Part shown: positions 1-6,210 of the stretch, piece by piece
Numbering within the stretch: the first letter of the stretch is position 1
Layout of the letters: each line of letters starts with the position of its first letter
Source: Bacteroidia bacterium
GTDB lineage: Bacteria > Bacteroidota > Bacteroidia > Bacteroidales > Azobacteroidaceae
Reading direction: 5' to 3'
Assembly (NCBI GenBank): GCA_025996755.1
Contig: BNTR01000118.1
Span: forward strand, 1 to 8,880
DNA length: 8,880 nt
Notes under the pieces: generated by a model
The model's database searches: none
The model's input: only the letters and a program-made list of their open reading frames with translations
Told to the model about the DNA's origin: nothing
Position numbers and translations under genes: made by a program

Positions 1-91
1 GAATTTTTTTGCCGCCAAAAAGCAACAACACGACAACCAAAATGATAATCAACTCTCCACCCTGTGGAAAACCAAATAATAAAGTTTTCAT
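1..91 (-). CDS. tatA: Sec-independent protein translocase TatA/TatE, N-terminal part (runs off the left edge)
   Basis: Reading leftward from the ATG at 91-89 gives 30 codons before the window ends. The peptide starts MKTLLFGFPQGGELIIILVV and continues with VLLLFGGKKI. This is the signature of TatA-family proteins: a short periplasmic N-terminus, a glycine-glutamate pair (G12-E13), one hydrophobic helix (about residues 13-25), then the FGGKKI hinge that leads into the amphipathic helix. Known family role: TatA oligomers form the pore-like element of the twin-arginine translocase, which exports folded proteins across the inner membrane with TatC. A good promoter core lies 25 bases upstream (116-124), so it is probably transcribed separately from the toxin-antitoxin pair. 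TatB-type proteins share the fold, so the A/B distinction rests on the FGGKKI hinge. The amphipathic helix and C-terminus are outside the window. Confidence 0.85.
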   Translation of the reverse strand, partial: MKTLLFGFPQGGELIIILVVVLLLFGGKKI

Positions 92-115
92 ATTTCTATA
101 TTTTTATATTTCGCC

Positions 116-149
116 GCAAAGGTACAAATAATTTTTTGAATTATACAAA
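116..149 (-). promoter_or_regulatory. Bacteroidetes-type promoter for tatA
   Basis: On the minus strand TACCTTTGC (124-116) matches the Bacteroidetes -7 consensus TAnnTTTG. A TTTG at 149-146 sits 21 bases upstream, a suitable place for the -33 element. The tatA ATG follows 25 bases after the -7 core. An A/T-rich stretch lies between the two boxes. Confidence 0.7.
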
Positions 150-198
150 TGTTTTTACTTCTTTTCCGCGCAAAAGTTGCATTTACTGATTGAACGCG

Positions 199-654
199 CT
201 ATTCTTTTGCTTCAATCAATGCACGAAGTTCCAATTCGGCAGAAATACGAAAATTGGTCTCTTTTATTTTTTCTAAAATTGGCTTGATGGAACTGATTAT
301 GCCTTTGTGTTTTGCCAAAATCAATATTCCGATTGTTCCCGTGTAGTCGATATTAAGTATTTTTGCTAATTTACGCGCCTTGTAGTCGTCTATGATTAGC
401 AGTGAATTTTCTATTTCCAAAGACAATGCCATCGCACTTGACTCTCCCTTATCTACTTGAATTTCAAACAATTGTTGTTTGTGTTTGTCCTTTACCGCAA
501 CTATCTCAACCCAATCAGGAAAATTTTCTCCAAATTCGTTTGCAATTTCGGGTGTGGTAACAACAGTGCCGAAAAGTTGTTGCAAAATTTCGAGTTGCCC
601 TATTTTTGAAAGGATAATGAAGCAACTCGTGTCTGAGATGATTGTTTTAGACAT
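199..654 (-). CDS. PIN-domain toxin, DUF3368 family
   Basis: A 151-residue protein with the layout of a small PIN-domain ribonuclease of the DUF3368 type. Visible features are the N-terminal SDTS motif with D8, a TPEIANEF segment with candidate acidic residue E40 (or E36), DKGESSAMAL near 68-77 (E71), and LLIIDDYKAR with D89/D90. These acidic residues would bind Mg2+ in the active site. The length is normal for the family, so the gene looks intact. Its ATG (654-652) lies inside the end of the upstream UPF0175 gene, with an 8-base overlap, which is typical of translationally coupled antitoxin-toxin pairs. By family precedent it cleaves RNA in the cytoplasm and is held inactive by its partner; the RNA target is unknown. 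No terminator is visible after the stop. Confidence 0.85.
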   Translation of the reverse strand: MSKTIISDTSCFIILSKIGQLEILQQLFGTVVTTPEIANEFGENFPDWVEIVAVKDKHKQQLFEIQVDKGESSAMALSLEIENSLLIIDDYKARKLAKILNIDYTGTIGILILAKHKGIISSIKPILEKIKETNFRISAELELRALIEAKE

Positions 655-874
655 AAATTGCTTCGTTTTTTAAATCCGTTGCAGGATAATTAAAAACCGA
701 TACATTGTAGTTGCCTAAAAGTTCGGCAAATGTACGTTTTGACATATTGGCAACCTCAGCCGCTTGCCCAAGCGACAATTTACCCTTCTCATACAAACTG
801 CTTGCAAGTATCATATATAATTGCGAGGAATCCAGTCCGGACATTTCAGGTATTTTTAAACTTATTGTTTCCAT
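647..874 (-). CDS. UPF0175 family antitoxin
   Basis: A 75-residue protein recognisable as UPF0175. It opens with METISLKIP and a conserved amphipathic segment, followed by a helix-turn-helix-like region with LSLGQAAEVANMSKRTFAELL at about residues 34-54. Family members usually sit directly upstream of a DUF3368 PIN gene, exactly as here, and are taken to be the antitoxin that binds and neutralises the toxin; the helix-turn-helix suggests it may also autoregulate the pair. It is slightly short for the family but has no sign of damage. The ATG at 874 is preferred because a promoter core (902-910) ends 27 bases upstream and the leader is A/T-rich. The stop codon overlaps the toxin start. Confidence 0.82.
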   Translation of the reverse strand: METISLKIPEMSGLDSSQLYMILASSLYEKGKLSLGQAAEVANMSKRTFAELLGNYNVSVFNYPATDLKNEAIYV

Positions 875-901
875 TTTTTTTATTTTTCAAAATTCAACAA
901 T

Positions 902-934
902 GCAAAGGTACAACTTTTATTTTAATAGGCGAAA
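902..934 (-). promoter_or_regulatory. Promoter for the antitoxin-toxin pair
   Basis: Minus-strand TACCTTTGC (910-902) matches the Bacteroidetes -7 core TAnnTTTG. A weak -33-like TTTC at 934-931 lies 20 bases upstream, inside the last codons of the glycosyltransferase gene that ends at 922. The antitoxin ATG follows at 874. The toxin-antitoxin pair therefore has its own promoter and need not depend on the polysaccharide operon. Confidence 0.65.
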
Positions 935-2097
935 TTAATTATTCGCACATTCATCACTAAATCTTTCACACCTTTATTATAGCGAAGGACAAAACTTTTT
1001 TTACTAAAATTTTTCTCAAAATATGCTTTCCCTTTCTTTCCCATTTCCTGAATGCTGCTCCGACTATTGATGAAAAACATGATTTTCGCTGCTAAATCGT
1101 CGGCATCATCTCTATTCACCAGCAAGCCGGTTTCTTTGTCGTGTATCATTTCGGGAATGCCTCCGACCATAGTGCCGATAACGGGTTTTTGCCAAAACAT
1201 GGCTTCAAGCACGGTTGTGGGAAATGGGTCGTCAAAAGTGGACGGCACAATCACCACGTCTATTTTTTTATATACTTGCTCTATTTCTTTTACAAAAGGG
1301 ATAATGCTTACTTTTTCATCCAAATTTAAATCTTTTATTTTTGCAACCACTTCGTCCTGCATATATTCCTGTCCGGGCACAGGGCTTCCCACAAAATAGA
1401 ACCGGCATTGCGCCAGACAGTTAGGTGGTAGTTTGGCAATGGCATCCAATAGCAGGCACTGCCCTTTGTGTGTTGGTTTGATTCTTCCTATCAATGCAAA
1501 ATTTAACATTTGAGGGTCTGTTTCAAAAACGGTGGTGCTTTCTGCAACTTGTGTCTTAAAACTGATTCCATTATGAACGACTTTCAATTTTCCGGTCAAT
1601 TGAGGCGGCGTTATTTCTGCCAAGTTTTTGCGTACCGCATTGGAAACACAAATTACGGCATCAGACTTTTTAACTGCAATTTTGTTGATTATGCGATGCA
1701 ATAAGTTATTGTTTTTCAATATCTCATGGACATGCACAATCTTTTTTGCATTTTTGTAATAGAAAAGGATAGGGACAACCGCCAATGTATTGAGATAGAC
1801 GATTGTTGGTGCTTCTTGAACCACCTGCTTCATATTCTTTTTGAAGGACGCCAAGGCAGATATAAATTTAAAAATACCGGTTGGCGTGAAATTTTTCTTT
1901 GCAATGACGGGTAGAGTGGGGATGATGTGAATGTTCACGTCGGGACACTCCTCTTTGACAAGGTCAATAAGTGGTCCATCTGTGCGCAGTATAAGAATTT
2001 TCTCGTCATTGGGAAAAATTTTTATGATATAGACCAAAATTTTATCCGCGCCGTAAAGTTCGGAGGAGGGGTGGAAAAAAAAGATTGTATTTTTCAT
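922..2097 (-). CDS. Glycosyltransferase family 4 (GT-B fold)
   Basis: A 391-residue GT4 enzyme of normal length. The N-terminal acceptor domain starts FFFHPSSELYGADK and carries HVHE at 122-125. The C-terminal donor domain has IGRIKPTHKG (R205, K211, expected to contact the nucleotide-sugar phosphates) and the loop FDDPFPTTVLEAM followed by KPVIGTMVGGIPEMI. In the usual EX7E motif the first acidic residue is Asp here (D290, with E298). No membrane segment is obvious; such enzymes usually act at the cytoplasmic face, adding sugars to a lipid-linked oligosaccharide with retention of configuration. The donor and acceptor cannot be deduced. It starts 12 bases after the GT2 gene ends, so it is probably the last gene of the operon. 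About ten residues after a normal GT4 ending (VMNVRIINFAY) look like a non-conserved tail. Confidence 0.85.
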   Translation of the reverse strand: MKNTIFFFHPSSELYGADKILVYIIKIFPNDEKILILRTDGPLIDLVKEECPDVNIHIIPTLPVIAKKNFTPTGIFKFISALASFKKNMKQVVQEAPTIVYLNTLAVVPILFYYKNAKKIVHVHEILKNNNLLHRIINKIAVKKSDAVICVSNAVRKNLAEITPPQLTGKLKVVHNGISFKTQVAESTTVFETDPQMLNFALIGRIKPTHKGQCLLLDAIAKLPPNCLAQCRFYFVGSPVPGQEYMQDEVVAKIKDLNLDEKVSIIPFVKEIEQVYKKIDVVIVPSTFDDPFPTTVLEAMFWQKPVIGTMVGGIPEMIHDKETGLLVNRDDADDLAAKIMFFINSRSSIQEMGKKGKAYFEKNFSKKSFVLRYNKGVKDLVMNVRIINFAY

Positions 2098-2109
2098 AGT
2101 TTAAAAAAT

Positions 2110-2883
2110 CTATCCACGCAAAAATTTACGCATCCGTCTGCCAATGATGAGCCTTTTCAATCCCGATAAACTGTATTGTTTCAGACGATAAAGTTCTTGG
2201 TAATCATCATAAAAATACGGAAAATACTTTTTTAGAGTTTCTTCCCGTTCTTGCCGTATGCACTGTTGAGCATTGTCTGAATAACTAAGACCGGTTAAAT
2301 CCATCAAAGCAATATCTTCATGCAGATTTTCGATGGATTTATTGTATTTAAAAAGAGCCAAAAGGGCAAACTTCCAGTCGGCACAAATTTTGAGATGTTC
2401 GTCATACAATCCAAGCTCGTCAAACAGTGTTCTTTTAGTAAAGGTTGCCTGATGCACTAATGTTTGACCGGCAAAGAAATAATAAAAAGTGAGTTTTGAC
2501 GGGTAAGCGCATCTTGCTTTGAGTCGTTTTCGGTCTTCAATCATGTTTCCTACCAACAAATCGGCAGTATGCTCTTTTGAAAACACATTTGACAGGGTAT
2601 CGCTGTTAATAAAACAATCGGCGGAGTTCATAAAAATAACATAGTCACCCTTTGCCTGCTTGATGCCTTTATTCATGGCATTGTATATCCCTGCATCGGG
2701 TTCTGATACCCAATAACTGATGTGGTCTGCATATTGCTTGATTACTTCCACGCTATTGTCCGATGAATTTCCATCAATGATGATGTATTCATAATCGGTA
2801 AATGTCTGTGAAACAACACTTTGGATAGTTTTTTCCAAGCCGGTGGCGTTGTTTAAATTGACTGTTACAATAGATACTTTCAT
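2110..2883 (-). CDS. Glycosyltransferase family 2 (GT-A fold)
   Basis: A 257-residue GT2 enzyme. The nucleotide-binding fold starts at residue 1 with MKVSIVTVNLNNATGLEKTI. Landmarks are YIIIDGNSSDNS (D37, D42), EPDAGIYNAMNKGIKQAKGD (61-80) and the metal-binding loop FMNSAD ending at D89, a variant of the DXD motif. HQATFTKRTLF (144-154) and ICADWKF (166-172) follow, as in the WcaA/WfgS-like subgroup. It has no membrane anchor, though the basic C-terminus (KRLIIGRRMRKFLRG) could bind the membrane peripherally. It would transfer one sugar during repeat-unit assembly; the sugar is unknown. The gene starts 12 bases after the preceding GT4 stop, and a promoter-like core fills that gap. The ATG at 2883 agrees with the normal N-terminus of the family. 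Confidence 0.88.
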   Translation of the reverse strand: MKVSIVTVNLNNATGLEKTIQSVVSQTFTDYEYIIIDGNSSDNSVEVIKQYADHISYWVSEPDAGIYNAMNKGIKQAKGDYVIFMNSADCFINSDTLSNVFSKEHTADLLVGNMIEDRKRLKARCAYPSKLTFYYFFAGQTLVHQATFTKRTLFDELGLYDEHLKICADWKFALLALFKYNKSIENLHEDIALMDLTGLSYSDNAQQCIRQEREETLKKYFPYFYDDYQELYRLKQYSLSGLKRLIIGRRMRKFLRG

Positions 2884-2886
2884 GCG

Positions 2887-2895
2887 GCAAAGGTA
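2887..2895 (-). promoter_or_regulatory. Promoter-like core directly ahead of the GT2 gene
   Basis: Minus-strand TACCTTTGC (2895-2887) matches the -7 core exactly and begins in the base after the stop codon of the upstream GT4 gene. It ends only 3 bases before the GT2 ATG, so a transcript from it would have almost no 5' leader. I see no TTTG at the expected -33 position. It may be a weak internal promoter or chance; the genes are close enough to be cotranscribed anyway. Confidence 0.4.
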
Positions 2896-4035
2896 CTAAA
2901 TTTCATGAAATAGTTTATCCCACTGTTTCATAATCACTTCCGGACTGAAGCGTTGGATGTTTCTTTTCGCCTTCCGTCCCATTTCCTTTCTCAATTCGGC
3001 ATCTGCCATGAGCAGCATCATTCTGTCGGCAAATTGGGTTACATTGCCGGTTTCTACAAGAAAGCCATCCTCTCCATCTGTGATAATTTCCGACGGTCCG
3101 TGTGGGCAATCAAACGAAATACACGGCACTCCGCAAGCCATCGCTTCAGTTAGCACCATTGGAAAACCTTCATAGCGAGAAGTCATCGCAAGTATGGAAC
3201 TATTGAGATACTCTTTTATTATATTTTGAGTGGGCGAAATGAGGCGTACAACCTTTTCTAAATGATATTTCTCTATCAAAGCAGTAAGACATTCCTCGTC
3301 TTCCCCGCTTCCATAAATGTCCAAATGCCAGTCGGGATGCGATTGATTGACTAAACGAAACGCCTCAATAAGCCTGTTGAATCCTTTTTGTGTTGTGAGG
3401 CGTCCCACGCTGATAATGCGTTTGGCATCTAAGTCGGCGGATTGTTCGGGCTTAAAAGGCAAAATGTTGTAAATTTGTGTTACATTTGGATGATTGTTTT
3501 CCCAACTTTTCAAATCGCTTTGTGTCAGCACAACAAATTTATCATATCTATCAATAAACAGATATTTGCGCCGCTCTGCCATTCCCGAAAACAGTTTAGT
3601 GAAAAATGATTGTCTGTTGTATCGGTTTTCTATCTGTCTATATTCTTGGGAAAAATGAAATTCACAAATTCGTTTACTGCCGTCTCGAATGGATGGGAGC
3701 AGCGTATATTCGTATGAGTAAGTGGATATAACAATATCCGCTTTTATCTTTTTCAGCACTTCCGACAGGCGAGAAGAGTGCTGTTTCCGTTTCTTAATTT
3801 GTTCAACAAGGCGTTTGAGAAAGGGATATTGTTCCAATTCATCGTATTTAATACCCAAGTCGATAAATTTTATCTTAGTAGAAAAGGGATAGAAATTGGG
3901 CTTATCCCCTTGGTTTGCGGTTATAATGGTCACGTCATAGCCTAAGGCATCCGCCAAATAATTAGCCTTGCCACTAATGACACGTTCTATACCTCCGGTG
4001 AAGGAACAATCAATGACGCAATAAACTATTTTCAT
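2896..4035 (-). CDS. Glycosyltransferase family 4, AmsD-like
   Basis: A 379-residue GT4 enzyme. The N-terminal domain begins KIVYCVIDCSFTGGIERVIS, the glycine-rich acceptor loop typical of the AmsD-like subgroup, and CEFHFSQ lies at 124-130. The donor domain has ISVGRLTTQKGFNRLIEAF (R212, K217) and a complete EX7E motif in SRYEGFPMVLTEAMACG (E289, E297), followed by CPHGPSEIITDGEDGFLV, also characteristic of this subgroup. Family members are retaining glycosyltransferases of exopolysaccharide and O-antigen synthesis; the specific sugar is not predictable. Its start overlaps the 3' end of the methyltransferase gene by 26 bases, which suggests translational coupling within one operon. The ATG at 4035 gives a standard N-terminus, so the overlap is probably real. 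Confidence 0.88.
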   Translation of the reverse strand: MKIVYCVIDCSFTGGIERVISGKANYLADALGYDVTIITANQGDKPNFYPFSTKIKFIDLGIKYDELEQYPFLKRLVEQIKKRKQHSSRLSEVLKKIKADIVISTYSYEYTLLPSIRDGSKRICEFHFSQEYRQIENRYNRQSFFTKLFSGMAERRKYLFIDRYDKFVVLTQSDLKSWENNHPNVTQIYNILPFKPEQSADLDAKRIISVGRLTTQKGFNRLIEAFRLVNQSHPDWHLDIYGSGEDEECLTALIEKYHLEKVVRLISPTQNIIKEYLNSSILAMTSRYEGFPMVLTEAMACGVPCISFDCPHGPSEIITDGEDGFLVETGNVTQFADRMMLLMADAELRKEMGRKAKRNIQRFSPEVIMKQWDKLFHEI

Positions 4036-4885
4036 TTTTGTGTTGTTTTGTACCTCTAATCAAACCTCTTCGCAAATAAGGAGGTGAAAGTCTATCCCAT
4101 AGGAAAAATATGTAGCCTTTTGAAAACTCTGTACGAAATCCATTTTCGAGCAACATTTGCGCGAGTGTGTCTGCATCATCGTCTCTATGATAAGTACAAA
4201 GCACTGCTTTCATTGGAGTTTGTCGTGATAATATGTTTTTTGCACCCTTCAAAAGCAGACGTTCAGCACCTTCAATATCGGCTTTGATAAAGTCTATTTT
4301 TTCATCTCCAAAAAACTCATCTAATGAGATATTATTGTCGTCATTATTGTCAGCAACATATTTATGAACAAAAACAACCTTCTCTTTCCATGGTGCAAAT
4401 GTAACTTTTAATGCCTCTATCCACATTTCATCCGTTTCAAACAGGTACAATTTTTTAGCTCGTTCCACTACCGAAAGAGCAAAATTGCCTTCAGCAACCC
4501 CTGCATCCACCACCACATCACCTTCCTGCACATGAAATGTTGGAGTTTCATAGAGATGAGGCGACTCTTTATCTTGCTCTGTGATAAGTGAATAGCAATA
4601 GTTTTGCACCTGTTTTTCATCCCAACCGCTTTTCAAGTACAATCTTTTGCCATCTTGTAGTATGTATTTCATACTATACACTTCGTCTGTATAAACGGTC
4701 ACATTTCTTTTTTTATATTTCTTTTTAAAAGAATATGGGATACAAGTGAGTGGATGATACTTTAAATAAGCAAGTATTTCCTTTTTTTCATTGTCCTGCG
4801 CATTATTTTTCAAATAACGCATGATTTCACGTTGCAGTCTAAGTCGTCTAAATGACACTCTTAACAGTTCTAAAAATTGATTCAT
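4010..4885 (-). CDS. FkbM-family SAM-dependent methyltransferase
   Basis: A 291-residue protein. The first 115 residues are a poorly conserved, basic N-terminal region. The methyltransferase core then shows motif I VVVDAGVAEGN (124-134, SAM-binding glycine loop), the acidic loop YLFETDEMW (147-155, E150 expected to bind the ribose) and DFIKADIEGAERLLLKGA (198-215), a hallmark of FkbM proteins. Members of the family O-methylate sugars or other hydroxyls; placed in a glycosyltransferase operon, it probably methylates a sugar of the surface glycan. The exact position is unknown. It appears to be the first gene of a transcription unit, with a promoter core at 4984-4992 and an unusually long leader of about 90 bases. 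The tail after residue 265 is highly charged and not conserved. Confidence 0.82.
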   Translation of the reverse strand: MNQFLELLRVSFRRLRLQREIMRYLKNNAQDNEKKEILAYLKYHPLTCIPYSFKKKYKKRNVTVYTDEVYSMKYILQDGKRLYLKSGWDEKQVQNYCYSLITEQDKESPHLYETPTFHVQEGDVVVDAGVAEGNFALSVVERAKKLYLFETDEMWIEALKVTFAPWKEKVVFVHKYVADNNDDNNISLDEFFGDEKIDFIKADIEGAERLLLKGAKNILSRQTPMKAVLCTYHRDDDADTLAQMLLENGFRTEFSKGYIFFLWDRLSPPYLRRGLIRGTKQHKNENSLLRH

Positions 4886-4898
4886 ATTAGTTTATGTC

Positions 4899-4922
4899 GT
4901 TTTGATGTTTAAACGTCAAAAC
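4899..4922. repeat. 24-bp near-perfect palindrome in the methyltransferase leader
   Basis: The left arm GTTTTGATGTTT (4899-4910) and right arm AAACGTCAAAAC (4911-4922) are reverse complements except at one pair (4906/4915). There is no spacer, so this looks more like a symmetric protein-binding site than an RNA hairpin with a loop. It lies between the promoter (4984-4992) and the ATG at 4885, 13 bases before the start codon. An operator or a translation-affecting hairpin are both possible. Confidence 0.6.
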
Positions 4923-4983
4923 CTCCCAAAAATTGCCTTCCCTTCTCAGTTGTTATGTAGCGTTGGTCGGGGGAGTTGGGACT

Positions 4984-5013
4984 GCAAAGTTACATATTTT
5001 TCCATTATTCAAA
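4984..5013 (-). promoter_or_regulatory. Promoter for the FkbM-GT4-GT2-GT4 operon
   Basis: Minus-strand TAACTTTGC (4992-4984) is a full match to the -7 core. A TTTG at 5013-5010 is the best -33 candidate, with a 17-base spacer that is somewhat shorter than usual. It faces away from the plus-strand promoter at 5024-5032. The distance to the methyltransferase ATG is 98 bases, against about 25 for the other promoters in the window. Confidence 0.65.
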
Positions 5014-5023
5014 AAAAAAATGC

Positions 5024-5032
5024 TAACTTTGC
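5024..5032 (+). promoter_or_regulatory. Promoter for the AAA-ATPase-like gene
   Basis: TAACTTTGC on the plus strand matches the -7 core TAnnTTTG. It ends 20 bases before the ATG at 5053, with an A-rich leader typical of Bacteroidetes genes. I see no clear TTTG at -33; the nearest candidate is a T-run at 4997-5001. This promoter rules out in-frame starts at or before 5020. Confidence 0.65.
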
Positions 5033-5052
5033 AGAAAAACAACATCAAAAAA

Positions 5053-6210
5053 ATGAACAACAACACAAATATTTGCCGCCGTAAGATGCCGATTGGCATC
5101 CAGACCTTTGATAAGATGGTGCTGGAGGATTGGGTCTATGTTGATAAAACGGCACTGGTTTATGAATTGGCGCATGATGCTACCCACAATTTTCTCTCCC
5201 GCCCGCGCCGGTTTGGGAAGAGTTTGCTCGTTTCCACGCTCGCTGCCTATTTCCGCGGAGATAAGGAACTGTTCAAAGGGCTGGCGATGGAAAAATCGGA
5301 AACAGAATGGGTGAAATATCCTGTGTTTATTTTTGATTTTGTGATTGATACGTACAGCGACAATGTGGCGCAAGTGGAGTCTTTTCTCAATCACAAACTC
5401 TCTAATTTAGAGGCAATATGGGGAAAAGAAGAAAATGAAGAATCGTTTGGACAACGGTTTGAAGGACTAATAAAACGAGCGTCCAAACAAACCGGCAAAA
5501 ATGTTGTCGTTCTGATTGATGAATACGATAGAGCACTGACACAAACAATGGACAAACCCGAACTAAACCAACAAGTAAGAGATGTTCTCAAAGGGTTTTT
5601 CTCCGTGTTGAAAGGTGCCGATCAATACATCCGCTTTGCTCTGTTGACGGGCGTAACCAAATTTTCAAAAGTAAGTGTATTTTCCGACCTCAATCAGTTG
5701 AGTGACATCTCGTTGCAGGAAAAGTATGCTGCTATCTGCGGAATAACACAGGAGGAGTTAGAGGCAAATTTTGTCCCTGAATTAGAGGCTTTAGCAAAGG
5801 CAACGGGGCGTTCATACGAGGAAACACTCGAAAAGATGAAAGAAGAGTATGATGGCTACCACTTTTTTGAGGGTGGACCAAGCGTGTATAATCCTTTCAG
5901 TACGGTTAACGTTTTAGCAAAGAGCAAGTTCGGCGATTATTGGTACGAAACCGGCACCCCTACCTTTTTGATAAACGAATTGGTGCAAAACAAGTTTGAC
6001 ATCCTTGACTTTGAAGAAGGTGTTCCAATTTCAACCTCCGATATAAATGACTATCGTCGAGAGAGCGGGAATATAACTCCTTTGCTTTTTCTAACGGGCT
6101 ATCTCACGATTAAGAGTTATAGAGAAAGTGCTCATTTTTATATATTGGGTTTTCCAAATGGTGAGGCTCGCCGTGAATTTTCAAAATTACCAATAAATCT
6201 ACATCTTTGA
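5053..6210 (+). CDS. AAA-ATPase-like protein (pfam09820 type) with its C-terminal nuclease domain lost
   Basis: A 385-residue protein from the ATG at 5053, chosen because the promoter core at 5024-5032 precedes it and PIGIQTFDKM (from residue 13) is the normal family opening. The ATPase part looks complete: VYVDKTALVYEL (29-40), a Walker A-like SRPRRFGKS (49-57), Walker B VVVLIDEYD (151-159), LLTGVTKFSKVSVF (197-210), YNPFSTVNVL (279-288) and LLFLTGYLTIKSY (344-356). After GFPNGEARREF (366-376) a full-length relative of about 520 residues would continue into a PD-(D/E)XK nuclease domain (DUF1703). Here nine unrelated residues and a stop follow, and fragments of the missing domain are found just downstream in another frame. 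Family function is poorly known. It is the only plus-strand gene and interrupts the polysaccharide cluster. The ATPase part may still be made, but loss of the nuclease suggests decay. Confidence 0.85.
   Translation: MNNNTNICRRKMPIGIQTFDKMVLEDWVYVDKTALVYELAHDATHNFLSRPRRFGKSLLVSTLAAYFRGDKELFKGLAMEKSETEWVKYPVFIFDFVIDTYSDNVAQVESFLNHKLSNLEAIWGKEENEESFGQRFEGLIKRASKQTGKNVVVLIDEYDRALTQTMDKPELNQQVRDVLKGFFSVLKGADQYIRFALLTGVTKFSKVSVFSDLNQLSDISLQEKYAAICGITQEELEANFVPELEALAKATGRSYEETLEKMKEEYDGYHFFEGGPSVYNPFSTVNVLAKSKFGDYWYETGTPTFLINELVQNKFDILDFEEGVPISTSDINDYRRESGNITPLLFLTGYLTIKSYRESAHFYILGFPNGEARREFSKLPINLHL

Larger units (their letters stand above)
4982..5034. repeat. Perfect 11-bp inverted repeat formed by the two divergent promoter cores
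   Basis: CTGCAAAGTTA (4982-4992) is the exact reverse complement of TAACTTTGCAG (5024-5034). The 31 bases between are A/T-rich and include a run of ten A residues (5011-5020). The match extends two bases beyond each core on the outer side, more than two promoter cores alone require. Confidence 0.7.

Noticed and set aside
161..176. Near-palindrome CTTTTCCGCGCAAAAG upstream of the tatA promoter.
   Set aside because: The arms are only five bases around a self-complementary CGCG with a mismatch, so it is too weak to call as an operator or terminator. It is not followed on either strand by a clear T-run of terminator type.
726..734. TACATTTGC on the minus strand inside the antitoxin gene, a possible internal promoter for the toxin.
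   Set aside because: It matches the core but lies within coding sequence with no clear -33 element. Similar intragenic matches occur at 4395-4403 and 1321-1328, consistent with chance in A/T-rich DNA.
1052..1399. Plus-strand open frame of 115 codons opposite the GT4 donor domain.
   Set aside because: The minus-strand GT4 motifs (DX7E region, GGIPEMI) lie exactly here and explain the open frame as a shadow.
4982..5034. Invertible (phase-variable) promoter of the Bacteroides capsule type.
   Set aside because: The repeats are only 11 bp and 31 bp apart and are themselves the -7 cores. Known invertible capsule promoters have longer repeats around a complete promoter, and no recombinase gene is in the window.
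4933..5052. In-frame upstream extension of the ATPase gene, with possible starts at 4933 and 5020.
   Set aside because: The extension lies across the promoter core at 5024-5032 and the leftward promoter, and the added residues do not resemble the family N-terminus, which begins shortly before PIGIQTF.
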